Part shown: one piece after another, positions 15,472 to 22,526 of the stretch
Layout of the letters: each line of letters begins with the position of its first letter
Numbering within the stretch: the first letter of the stretch is position 1
Origin: CAYIEP01 sp964362515
Lineage (GTDB): Bacteria > Patescibacteriota > Minisyncoccia > UBA6257 > UBA9933
NCBI GenBank assembly: GCA_964362515.1
Contig: CAYIEP010000004.1
Coordinates: 1 to 25,339 of the forward strand
Direction: 5' to 3'
Length of the DNA: 25,339 bases
Notes under the pieces: model-generated
Seen by the model: the letters and a program-made list of their open reading frames with translations, nothing else
Databases searched by the model: none
Told to the model about the DNA's origin: nothing
Position numbers and translations under genes: made by a program

Positions 15472-16332
15472 TCACTCGTGCTCGCTTTTAATTTTTCCTC
15501 CCAGAGTCCGAAGTTCCGCCAAAGCTTTCCGCGCCTGTTCTTTATTCGGAGGAATTCCGTGCCATAAATAATCGTTTTTCATAAAATCAACGCCCTTGCC
15601 CGGAATCGTATGGGCGATTATCGCCGTCGGTTTTTCATAAATCGCTTTTGCCTCATTAACCGCGTCGATAATGGCTTCAATATTATGACCGTCAACTTCC
15701 AAAACGTGCCAATTAAAAGATTCATATTTATCCCTTAGCGGTTCAAGGGGCATCACGTCTTCGGTATAGCCGTCTATTTGAATATTATTTCTGTCAATAA
15801 TGGCGGTAATATTATTTAATCTGTTTTTCCCCACAAACATCACCGCTTCCCATAAATTGCCGGTATCGTGCTCGCCATCGGACATTAAACAATAAATTCT
15901 GTATTTTTTATCATCCAGTTTAGCCGACAAAGCAATACCGGCGGCTTGAGAAAGACCGGAGCCTAACGGACCGGACGTCGTTTCTACTCCCGGCAAAGCG
16001 CCCCGATGAGGATGCCCCTGAAGCCTGGTTCCCAATTTTCTTAAAGTTTTTAATTCTTCCATTGGGAAATATCCGGCTCTGGCAAGACTGGCATATTGAA
16101 CCGGGCAGATATGGCCGTTTGATAAAATTATCCTATCCCTATCCGGCCATTCCGGTTTTTTGGGATTGTGATTTAATATATGAAAATAAAGAGCCGTAAA
16201 AATATCGGCCATTCCCAAGGGCCCCGCCGAATGGCCGGAACCGGCCTCAACCAGCATTTCAATAATATCCTGACGAATTTTATTCGCCATTTCTTCTAAA
16301 AATTTCGTCTTCTTTTCGTTTAGTATTTCCAT
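15472..16332 (-). CDS. tktA: transketolase, N-terminal half (thiamine diphosphate-binding domain)
   Basis: The protein has 286 residues, the usual length of a stand-alone transketolase N domain. Diagnostic features: GSGHSAGPLGMADI (31-44) with the substrate-binding His, SNGHICPVQYA (71-81), GHPHRGALPGVETTSGPLG (106-124), and the thiamine diphosphate/Mg2+ motif from SDGE (151-154) to DRNN (180-183). It pairs with the C-half encoded at 13229-14221. In the cytoplasm transketolase interconverts xylulose-5-P, ribose-5-P, sedoheptulose-7-P, glyceraldehyde-3-P, erythrose-4-P and fructose-6-P. It starts 8 bp after the epimerase stop, within the same operon. No transaldolase is seen in the window. The symbol is descriptive. 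Confidence 0.93.
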   Translation of the reverse strand: MEILNEKKTKFLEEMANKIRQDIIEMLVEAGSGHSAGPLGMADIFTALYFHILNHNPKKPEWPDRDRIILSNGHICPVQYASLARAGYFPMEELKTLRKLGTRLQGHPHRGALPGVETTSGPLGSGLSQAAGIALSAKLDDKKYRIYCLMSDGEHDTGNLWEAVMFVGKNRLNNITAIIDRNNIQIDGYTEDVMPLEPLRDKYESFNWHVLEVDGHNIEAIIDAVNEAKAIYEKPTAIIAHTIPGKGVDFMKNDYLWHGIPPNKEQARKALAELRTLGGKIKSEHE

Positions 16333-16340
16333 AAATCCAT

Positions 16341-16946
16341 TTAAATATTTTCTAATTCTTTAAAAGCCAGGGCGCTATTGGAACTTTCCCAGATATACGA
16401 ACCGGAAACCAAAATGTTCGCTCCCGTCTCTTTGCATAATTTCGCGGTTTCCAAATTTATTCCGCCGTCAACTTCGATTATAACATCGGGGTAGTTAGTT
16501 TTCAAAAATTTTATTTTCTCCAAAACTCCGTCGTTGAATTTCTGGCCGGATAATCCGGGCTCAACCCCGAGAATCAAAACGAATTTTATATTATTTAAAT
16601 AAGGCGCGAGTTTTTCTACCGGCGTTTCCGGATTAATAGCCAATCCTAATTCAAAATTTCCGGTTTTTAACTTCAAATCTTTAATCGTTTCAATATGAAC
16701 AATTATTCTTTTTGCTCCGGTTTCAAGCCAGTCATTAATCGCTTTTTCGGGATTTTCCGTCATTAGATGAATTTCTAAATCAATTTGCGGTTTTTTTAAA
16801 TCTTCCGGCGCGTTCCAGGTTTTATTGGGAGTGAACGTTCCATCGGCTATGTCTATTTGAGCCCAACTTGAAAATTTCGCCGCCGCTTTCAATTTTTCTT
16901 TAACGCATTCAAAATGAACGCAATTAATCGTAGGAATTACTTTCAT
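16341..16946 (-). CDS. rpe: ribulose-phosphate 3-epimerase family protein with altered metal site
   Basis: The protein has 201 residues, slightly short for the family (about 220), and forms a TIM barrel. It aligns with ribulose-5-P 3-epimerases through IDIADGTFTPN (31-41), EIHLMTENP (58-66), LGLAINPETPVEKL (100-113), the phosphate loop VEPGLSGQKF (128-137), IEVDGGIN (157-164) and the SGS phosphate grip (181-183). The two catalytic aspartates (Asp32, Asp160) and one metal His (His60) are present. The His of the usual HxDxMDG motif is Gln30 and its Met is Ala34. The family interconverts ribulose-5-P and xylulose-5-P. The gene overlaps the rpiB 3' end by 23 nt. Given the changes the substrate or metal could differ from the standard enzyme. 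Confidence 0.85.
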   Translation of the reverse strand: MKVIPTINCVHFECVKEKLKAAAKFSSWAQIDIADGTFTPNKTWNAPEDLKKPQIDLEIHLMTENPEKAINDWLETGAKRIIVHIETIKDLKLKTGNFELGLAINPETPVEKLAPYLNNIKFVLILGVEPGLSGQKFNDGVLEKIKFLKTNYPDVIIEVDGGINLETAKLCKETGANILVSGSYIWESSNSALAFKELENI

Positions 16947-17406
16947 CTTTATTCAAGAGTTCTTCTTCTATTTCAGATATTTTTTGGATTCTTCTTTTAT
17001 GACTTTCGTCATTGGAAAATTTCGTATCAAGCCAAACAGTTAAAATTTTTTTTGCGTCTTCTTCCGACAAAAATTCCGCCGGCAGACAAAGAATATTGGC
17101 ATCGTCATCGGTTCGGCTTAGATAAGCCTGGTCCGGATTCAATATTAAAGAGGCTCTTACGCCCAGAAATTTATTGGCGACCACGTCAACGCCGACGCCG
17201 GAACCGCAAATCAAAATTCCTTTTCTGGAGGCGGAGTCCTGGCTCACGGCTCTGGCTACTGGTTTGGCAAAGTCCGGATAATCGTCGTTTTCGTCATAAA
17301 CATTATTTCCCACATCAACCATCTGATATCCCTCGTCTTTTAAATATTTTTTAAGGCTTTCTTTTAATTTAAAGCCGTTGTGGTCGGCGCCGATATAGAT
17401 AAGCAT
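16924..17406 (-). CDS. rpiB: RpiB/LacAB-family sugar-phosphate isomerase
   Basis: The protein has 160 residues, normal for RpiB. It shows IGADHNGFKLK (5-15; DHAG in most), DYPDFA (42-47), and ICGSGVGVDVVANK (66-79) with Cys67 as the predicted proton-transfer base and the anion hole after it. The region that usually reads RxHNDAN is RTDDDAN (98-104), so the ring-opening His is Asp here. C-terminal basic residues (HKRRIQKI) would hold the phosphate. RpiB interconverts ribose-5-P and ribulose-5-P; relatives act on galactose-6-P or allose-6-P. It follows GAPDH by 22 bp and overlaps the epimerase gene, so the three are one transcript. Assignment to ribose-5-P is from the operon setting. Confidence 0.88.
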   Translation of the reverse strand: MLIYIGADHNGFKLKESLKKYLKDEGYQMVDVGNNVYDENDDYPDFAKPVARAVSQDSASRKGILICGSGVGVDVVANKFLGVRASLILNPDQAYLSRTDDDANILCLPAEFLSEEDAKKILTVWLDTKFSNDESHKRRIQKISEIEEELLNKDESNSYD

Positions 17407-17415
17407 AATATTTTT

Positions 17416-17432
17416 TAGCCACTAGCCACTAG
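17416..17432. repeat. 7-bp tandem repeat (CTAGTGG) at the GAPDH stop
   Basis: Read leftward, CTAGTGGCTAGTGGCTA contains the GAPDH stop codon and two further copies of a 7-bp unit, preceded by a diverged copy (GCGACTA). With the following A it places stop codons in all three leftward frames before rpiB. Confidence 0.6.
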
Positions 17433-18463
17433 TCGCTGATTATTTTTGCCACTTTTAAAACATGCTTTAAAAGCATTGAGACATAACCCCATTCATTATC
17501 GTACCAGGAAAGAACTTTTACCAAATCGCCGTCAATTACTTTAGTAAATTTCAAATCAACAATCGCTCCGGCCGAATCGCCGATTATATCCGCCGAAACG
17601 ATTTGTTCGTCAATAACCTTAAGTATCCCGCGCCACTTATTCGATTGCGAAGCCGTTTTAAGAATATTATTAATCTCTTCAACGGATGTTTTTCTTTTGG
17701 CGACAAAAGTAATGTCCACCACCGAACCGGTTATTATCGGAACCCTTAAGGCTATGCCGTCAAACTTATTCTCAAGATTTTTAATGACTCTGGTTACCGC
17801 GATGGCCGCTCCGGTTGTTGAAGGAATAATGCTTTGCGCTCCGGCCCTGCCTCTTCTGAAATCGCTTCCCTTCACCGGAGAGTCAACAATTGTCTGCGTG
17901 TTGGTATAAGCGTGAACCGTATTTAAAACCGCTTTTTCTATTCCCGGATTTTCCGCCAGCGCCGCGATTACCGGCGAAGCGGCGTTAGTGGTGCAGGAAG
18001 CGTTGGACGTGATATTTGTTGTTTTTAAATCATCGTCATTGATTTCCATCAAAACGGTTTTTCCTATTTCTCCTTCTTGGTCTTTTGCCGGAGCGCTCAT
18101 TACAACCCTTTTAGCGCCGGCCTCGATGTGCGCTTTTGATTTTTCAAAAGATTCAAAAACGCCGGTCGCCTCAACAACTATATCTATATTCAAATCTTTC
18201 CACGGAAGCTTTAACGGATCTTTTTCTTGAAAGACCAGAATCTCTTTTCCATCAACGATTAAATAATTTTGAGCACCGCTTTTTTTAGCCGATATTTCCC
18301 CGGGAAAAGTCCGATAAACCGAATCATATTTAAAAAGATAAGCCAGATTATCCAAATCGCCCAAATCATTAATGGCGATTATCTCCAAATTTTGTTCATC
18401 AATCGCTTGCCGTAAAAACAACCGACCGATTCTGCCAAAACCGTTTATGGCAATTTTAGTCAT
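17429..18463 (-). CDS. gap: glyceraldehyde-3-phosphate dehydrogenase, type I
   Basis: The protein has 344 residues, typical for type I GAPDH. Rossmann start INGFGRIGRLFLRQA (6-20); acidic residue at the end of beta-2 (INDLGD, Asp33), consistent with NAD preference. The active site ITSNASCTTNAASP (151-164) gives catalytic Cys157, with His184 in NTVHAYTNTQ. The phosphate-binding segment SDFRRGRAGAQSIIPSTTGA (200-219) and a WYDNEWGY C-terminal motif are present. It oxidises glyceraldehyde-3-P to 1,3-bisphosphoglycerate, linking the pentose pathway encoded downstream to ATP-yielding lower glycolysis. It is the first gene of the carbon operon, with its own extended -10 promoter only 6 bp from the ATG, so its transcript is probably leaderless. 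Confidence 0.96.
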   Translation of the reverse strand: MTKIAINGFGRIGRLFLRQAIDEQNLEIIAINDLGDLDNLAYLFKYDSVYRTFPGEISAKKSGAQNYLIVDGKEILVFQEKDPLKLPWKDLNIDIVVEATGVFESFEKSKAHIEAGAKRVVMSAPAKDQEGEIGKTVLMEINDDDLKTTNITSNASCTTNAASPVIAALAENPGIEKAVLNTVHAYTNTQTIVDSPVKGSDFRRGRAGAQSIIPSTTGAAIAVTRVIKNLENKFDGIALRVPIITGSVVDITFVAKRKTSVEEINNILKTASQSNKWRGILKVIDEQIVSADIIGDSAGAIVDLKFTKVIDGDLVKVLSWYDNEWGYVSMLLKHVLKVAKIISD

Positions 18464-18469
18464 ATTTAT

Positions 18470-18498
18470 ATTTTAACAGATATAAATATGAAAACCAA
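18470..18498 (-). promoter_or_regulatory. promoter of the GAPDH-led carbon operon
   Basis: Read leftward: TTGGTT (18498-18493), a 17-bp spacer, and TAAAAT (18475-18470) with an extended TG one base upstream (TGTTAAAAT). The -10 ends 6 bp before the GAPDH ATG, so the start site should fall on or next to it. The rest of the 173-bp gap to the lamin-tail gene holds a direct repeat CGATGG-GTT-CGATGG on the plus strand near 18565 and no clear terminator. Confidence 0.55.
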
Positions 18499-18636
18499 TA
18501 TAAAATATTTAACCGATAAAAAAGAAGGTGAGAATGTAAAGGACGGAAAAAATCCACGGCACGATGGGTTCGATGGTCTCTGACGGAAAGAAATCTAAGA
18601 CTTCTAATATTATGAGTAATAACTATTATGTTTTTA

Positions 18637-20910
18637 TTACTCCGGCGGGCTTTGGGAATTTTGCTGATTAGGCGCCTGACGAATTTCAAAATCAGTTTCA
18701 CTATCGGTATCGCAGGCGTTTCCTAAAAATTCGCCGTCATTTTGAGCGGAGACGCAAGAATTATTTTGCCAAGCTTTCCTTTCCAGACTTTTACCGGCTT
18801 CAATATTCTGATAAATTACTTCGTCAACAATTTCGTTATTGTTGTTATAAAAAATAATCGCGTTATTGGCGTAAGCAAGATTATATGACGCCGGCCAAAC
18901 AATATCGGGCGAAATCGAACTATTATAACCGCCTTCGTTAGCAATTAAAAAATATTTCTTAGGCGGTATTATTTTCCCTTGAAAGCGGCTAGAAACTACA
19001 AAAGACGATTCTGCGCCTGTCGAACTTCGCTTTTTAATTGCCCAACCGGTTAAATCAATCGGATTAGTCGTCGGATTATAAAATTCAATAAACTCGTAAT
19101 TAGTATTACCGTCAATACCCGCCATAATTTCACTGATAACAATATGATTGGCTTGCGATGATTGTTGAATAACGGGAGATGTCACCGAAATAGTAGTTGA
19201 AGTCGCCGTTGACGAAACGTTCTGATTGTCAAAAACAATTAAACTTGCCAAATAATTTCCGGCTTGCGAATAAACGTGGAGGGTGGCTGCTGTTGAAATT
19301 GAAGAAGTGGCATTATCGCCAAAATCCCATTGATAAGAAATAATTTGGCCATCGGCGTCGGTTGAAGAAGCGGCGTCAAAATTAATTAATTCGTCAACAC
19401 TTGGATTCTGCGGCGCATAAACAAAAAAAGCGCCGGGCGCTTGATTGGTTTGTTGGCAAGTTTTTGACTGCGCTTTGGGACTGGGACAAGTTTGAATTTC
19501 AAAATCATTGGCGTTGTTATCGGTATCAATAAAAGTATTATTTTGAAATTTTCGCTGAATACTTTGGTTTTCTGATGGCTGGAGGGCGCAATTTCCTTCG
19601 CAATCGCTTGCTTGCCCCCAACCAACTTTATCAACGATTTCGCCGTTAGAATTTTTAAACTGAATCACATTTGATTCGGTGATAGTTAAATTATCCAAAA
19701 CAATATCGGCGCCGTTTAAGGCATTGCGAGAAATCAAAAAATAACTATTAGCATTGATTACTTTTCCTTCAAAATAAGTTTTTGAAACTAATGAGTCAAA
19801 ACTGCCGCCTGTTTGTATTTTTCTCTGAAGATACCTGTTGGTTAAATCAACTGAAAAATTATTGGGATTATAAAGTTCTATAAACCGGTTTCCGGTTGGA
19901 TAAGCCTGAATTTCATTAATTAAAATTTTTGCCGGCGAACCGGTTGAGGTTGCGGTAGTTGTTTGTTGTTGATTATTAGTTGACGCGCCACCGCTACTCG
20001 CGCTTTCGTTATTAAAAAGAACCGCGGCCGGCGCGGAATTTTCTTTTTTCGGCGTGCCAAAAACGCCGCTTTGAACCGCGCCATTATGAGTATGCCACGA
20101 TAAATTCGACGAGCGTTCCATTGTTCGTTTTTGGTCGTTATCGCCGGCCGGCCAATCGGGATTGGCAAAAACTTCATCAATTAAATTACACTGATTATCA
20201 AACAATCGTAATCCTTCATCGCTGTTATTCAAAGTGTTTGAATAAATTAAATCAGCCGGAATGTTTGGAACTGAATCATTATCGGTTCGTTCTAAAAGAA
20301 TAAAACCGCCAGCTTTAATTTTTGTATCATTAAGGGCGTTGAGATTAATTTTAATTTGCTCGGCTTTATCGATTAATTGCCAATTGCCGACATCGACTTC
20401 AGCGCCGGAAATATTTTTCAATTCAATCCACTCATCGGTAGCGGTCAGTCCGAAATCGCTTGAACCGCCCATCCACGCAATTTCATTAATAATAACTTTT
20501 TGGCGGGAAGGAGATTGAGAAGTATTAAAAGAACATTCTTTAAAAATGATTGGTTGTGAATTTTTGGTTTCTGTTATTACGGTCGTCGTAGCCGTCGGTT
20601 GAATTTGTCTAACTTGTTGTCCAGGTTGTTGATTTTCTTCCGTTTCTTGTTCTTCTCCGCCGATATTTTTTGGCGCCTGATTTTGCTTGCTCAAATCTAT
20701 TTCCAAAACCGGCTTAAAATCATTTTTTGACGAACCAGAAACATCAATAATTCTCCCGCTAATTTTATTTTCTTTAATTTCCGGATTGTTTTCTTTATTA
20801 AAATACGCTTGAGAGATGAAATATCCCACTCCGGCCAAAATCATAATAATTAAAAATCCGAAAATAAATTTAAAATATTCTTCGACTAATTTCTTTTCTT
20901 TTATTTCCAT
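18637..20910 (-). CDS. membrane-anchored exoprotein with three lamin-tail domains and a PKD domain
   Basis: The protein has 757 residues. A short basic N-terminus and one membrane helix (about 14-34) with no clear cleavage site suggest a type II anchor with the rest outside. A Gln/Glu/Thr-rich linker spans about 75-120. Lamin-tail-domain modules (LTD, PF00932) lie at about 138-275 (VIINEIAWMG, TDEWIELKN), 328-470 (ILINEIQAYP, RFIELYNP) and 588-735 (IVISEIMAG, YEFIEFYNP). A PKD-type Ig domain sits at about 491-578 (DADGQIISYQWDFGD). LTD modules are common in bacterial secreted proteins and may bind DNA or other surface ligands. The C-terminus is Gln/Ser/Pro-rich without a sortase motif. It is the last gene of the SPW-glutaredoxin-reductase operon, 24 bp after the reductase. 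Function is probably surface structure or DNA/cell contact; this is inference. Confidence 0.85.
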   Translation of the reverse strand: MEIKEKKLVEEYFKFIFGFLIIMILAGVGYFISQAYFNKENNPEIKENKISGRIIDVSGSSKNDFKPVLEIDLSKQNQAPKNIGGEEQETEENQQPGQQVRQIQPTATTTVITETKNSQPIIFKECSFNTSQSPSRQKVIINEIAWMGGSSDFGLTATDEWIELKNISGAEVDVGNWQLIDKAEQIKINLNALNDTKIKAGGFILLERTDNDSVPNIPADLIYSNTLNNSDEGLRLFDNQCNLIDEVFANPDWPAGDNDQKRTMERSSNLSWHTHNGAVQSGVFGTPKKENSAPAAVLFNNESASSGGASTNNQQQTTTATSTGSPAKILINEIQAYPTGNRFIELYNPNNFSVDLTNRYLQRKIQTGGSFDSLVSKTYFEGKVINANSYFLISRNALNGADIVLDNLTITESNVIQFKNSNGEIVDKVGWGQASDCEGNCALQPSENQSIQRKFQNNTFIDTDNNANDFEIQTCPSPKAQSKTCQQTNQAPGAFFVYAPQNPSVDELINFDAASSTDADGQIISYQWDFGDNATSSISTAATLHVYSQAGNYLASLIVFDNQNVSSTATSTTISVTSPVIQQSSQANHIVISEIMAGIDGNTNYEFIEFYNPTTNPIDLTGWAIKKRSSTGAESSFVVSSRFQGKIIPPKKYFLIANEGGYNSSISPDIVWPASYNLAYANNAIIFYNNNNEIVDEVIYQNIEAGKSLERKAWQNNSCVSAQNDGEFLGNACDTDSETDFEIRQAPNQQNSQSPPE

Positions 20911-20934
20911 TTTTGGCCTATTATCAATTTTAAT

Positions 20935-21867
20935 TTAATCCTTTTTCTTTTTCAGATAGTCGTAGATATTCAAAACCGCCTTAATGGCGTCTCCCATTGA
21001 AATATTATTTTGCTTGTATAAAACATCGGCAATGTCTCCGGCCGCCCATATTCCGGGCAAAGAAGAGACTTGAGTTTTGTGGTCTACGATAATTTCATTT
21101 TTTTTATTTAACGAAACAAGGCCGTTAATTATGCCTGAATTGGGAACCCAGCCGATTTCTATAAAAATTCCCTCGAGCGGTAATTCTTTAATTTCATTAT
21201 TTTTTCTGTCTTTATATTTTATTCCCGTTACCGAATCTTTTCCCAATACTTCCAAAACTTCAACCATTGTTATTATTTTGACTTTTGGATTTTCAGCTAT
21301 TTTTTCAATAGTAATCGGGTCGCCCTTTACTTCTTCGGCGTATTCAAGAAGATAAATTTCTTTGGCGTAGGGCGAAAGGTCAATTACCGATTCCAGGCCG
21401 GCGTTGCCTCCGCCGACAACGGCGACAATTTTATTTTTAAAAATAGGAGCGTCGCAGGTTGAGCAATAGGCCACGCCTTTGCCGTCAAATTCTTTTTCTC
21501 CGGGAACGCCGAGTTTTCTGCGCCTGCTTCCGCAGGCCATAAGAATTGTTTTTGATTCAAAAGATTTAACGCTTTCGGTAAAAACCAGAAAATTACCGTT
21601 CTTTTTTTTTATTTTTGAAACCTTGTCAAAATCCAGTATTTCAATAGATTCTCCTTCAAAGTTTCTCAAGTGTTCTTCAAGTTTTTTCGCCAATTCCCAT
21701 CCGGAAATCGATTTTATGCCTATAAAGTTTTGGACGTCCGCCGATGTTATTGATTGGCCTCCGAAAGAATCCGTTATTAAAAGGGTTTTTATTTTTTTTC
21801 TGGCGGCGTAAATTCCCGCCGCTATTCCGGCCGGTCCGCCACCGACAATAATTAAGTCGTAAATCAT
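20935..21867 (-). CDS. trxB: AhpF-like / thioredoxin reductase-like flavoprotein (NADH type)
   Basis: The protein has 310 residues. FAD-binding GGGPAG (9-14), redox-active CSTC (Cys135, Cys138) and pyridine-nucleotide motif GGGNAG (152-157), in the domain order of low-molecular-weight thioredoxin reductases. The HRRxxxR motif that selects NADPH is absent: the corresponding segment is LLEYAEEVKGD (173-183), very close to AhpF (LLEFAPEMKAD as I recall it), as is the C-terminal IFIEIGWVPNSG. So it is likely an NADH-dependent reductase without AhpF's N-terminal domain. It follows the glutaredoxin gene by 10 bp; this pair matches the Clostridium pasteurianum Cp34/Cp9 arrangement (flavoprotein plus glutaredoxin-like protein). 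It should keep the glutaredoxin reduced. The peroxidase partner is not in the window. Confidence 0.9.
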   Translation of the reverse strand: MIYDLIIVGGGPAGIAAGIYAARKKIKTLLITDSFGGQSITSADVQNFIGIKSISGWELAKKLEEHLRNFEGESIEILDFDKVSKIKKKNGNFLVFTESVKSFESKTILMACGSRRRKLGVPGEKEFDGKGVAYCSTCDAPIFKNKIVAVVGGGNAGLESVIDLSPYAKEIYLLEYAEEVKGDPITIEKIAENPKVKIITMVEVLEVLGKDSVTGIKYKDRKNNEIKELPLEGIFIEIGWVPNSGIINGLVSLNKKNEIIVDHKTQVSSLPGIWAAGDIADVLYKQNNISMGDAIKAVLNIYDYLKKKKD

Positions 21868-21877
21868 AACTGATGCC

Positions 21878-22108
21878 TTACAAGCCCAATGCTTTTTCCA
21901 TTTCCGGACGATTGAACCCGACTATTATTGTTCCGTTTATATCAACAACCGGAACTCCCATTTGATGAGATTTATCAACCATTTCTTTGGCGGCGTTTTC
22001 GTCGGCTGCCACATTAATTTCCTTATATTCCACGTTTTTACTCTTAAAAAAATCCTTAGCCATATTACAGTAAGGACAAGTCGGAGTCGTATAGATTAAA
22101 ACATTCAT
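21878..22108 (-). CDS. YruB-family glutaredoxin-like protein
   Basis: The protein has 76 residues, a complete minimal thioredoxin fold. Active site CPYC (Cys11, Cys14), cis-proline in GVPVV (51-55) and a C-terminal GFNRPEMEKAL helix; these match the YruB/NrdH-like glutaredoxins. Such proteins are reduced by a flavoprotein reductase rather than glutathione and pass electrons to peroxiredoxins or other disulfides in the cytoplasm. The reductase gene immediately downstream is the natural partner. It begins 12 bp after the SPW-protein stop. No Shine-Dalgarno is evident before its ATG. Confidence 0.92.
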   Translation of the reverse strand: MNVLIYTTPTCPYCNMAKDFFKSKNVEYKEINVAADENAAKEMVDKSHQMGVPVVDINGTIIVGFNRPEMEKALGL

Positions 22109-22120
22109 AATTTTATTATT

Positions 22121-22303
22121 TTATTGTTGAGGCGATAACGATTTTTGCTTTCCAAATAATTCCCAGAGAGCGGATATTGCCACTAAAGCTCCGGCAATTA
22201 TATTGCTCCATAATGCCGTAGTAATTCCTGAAAATCCCAAAATCCACGGCGAAATTAAAATCCAAATTCCCAAAACCAACTGAAGCCAATTTAAATATTT
22301 CAT
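22121..22303 (-). CDS. small SPW-repeat membrane protein
   Basis: The protein has 60 residues and two predicted membrane helices. The first contains the SPW-family signature (PF03779): NWLQLVLGIWILISPWILGF with Ser-Pro-Trp at 18-20. Family members are small membrane proteins of unknown biochemical role. It is the first gene of the redox operon, about 45 nt downstream of a good promoter, and 12 bp before the glutaredoxin gene. A longer frame over the same DNA (22116-22457) is rejected because it lacks family similarity and runs through the promoter and the hairpin region. Confidence 0.8.
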   Translation of the reverse strand: MKYLNWLQLVLGIWILISPWILGFSGITTALWSNIIAGALVAISALWELFGKQKSLSPQQ

Positions 22304-22347
22304 AATTTTTTAAATTTAAACGACCTTTATTAATTATCAACAATGCC

Positions 22348-22375
22348 ATTATAATATACTTTATTAAAGCGTCAA
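22348..22375 (-). promoter_or_regulatory. sigma70-type promoter of the SPW-glutaredoxin-reductase-LTD operon
   Basis: Read leftward: TTGACG (22375-22370), a 16-bp spacer, and a perfect TATAAT (22353-22348). The first start codon is at 22303, about 38 nt from the expected transcription start, making this one of the few transcripts in the window with a leader. Confidence 0.7.
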
Positions 22376-22390
22376 TCATATACAAAAATC

Positions 22391-22458
22391 CTTGAACGGT
22401 CTCTCCGCCATCCGGCGGATCAGACCAAGCCCGTCGGGACTGCGGGATGTTCTTCAAG
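22391..22458. repeat. GC-rich imperfect hairpin element upstream of recO
   Basis: In an AT-rich region this patch pairs with itself: GGTCT (22398-22402) with AGACC (22422-22426), inner TCCGCC (22404-22409) with GGCGGA (22414-22419), and outer CTTGAAC (22391-22397) with GTTCTTCAAG (22449-22458) around a second small hairpin CCCGTCGGG (22430-22438). It lies between the divergent SPW operon promoter and recO. There is no adjacent T tract on either side that would make it a simple terminator. It may be a dispersed repeat or structured RNA. Confidence 0.55.
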
Positions 22459-22526
22459 ACAATCTGACCTTAAATATAGAAAATAGAGCATTAAAAATGT
22501 AAACAAGGCTGTTAATTATTACAAAT

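Noticed and set aside
15446..15474. Possible internal promoter (TATAAT) before the zinc-ribbon membrane protein gene
   Set aside because: The -10 is good but no acceptable -35 is found at 16-18 bp; not strong enough to list as a feature.
18555..18590. tRNA T-arm-like GGTTCGA in the gap before GAPDH
   Set aside because: The flanking bases do not form the 5-bp T stem and no acceptor or anticodon arm is present.
18456..18701. 81-residue leftward frame between the LTD gene and GAPDH
   Set aside because: It overlaps the LTD 3' end and the GAPDH promoter, is very basic and has no recognisable feature; most likely a chance frame.
22116..22457. 113-residue leftward frame over the SPW gene
   Set aside because: It runs through the operon promoter and hairpin; the 60-residue frame in the other register has a clear SPW signature.
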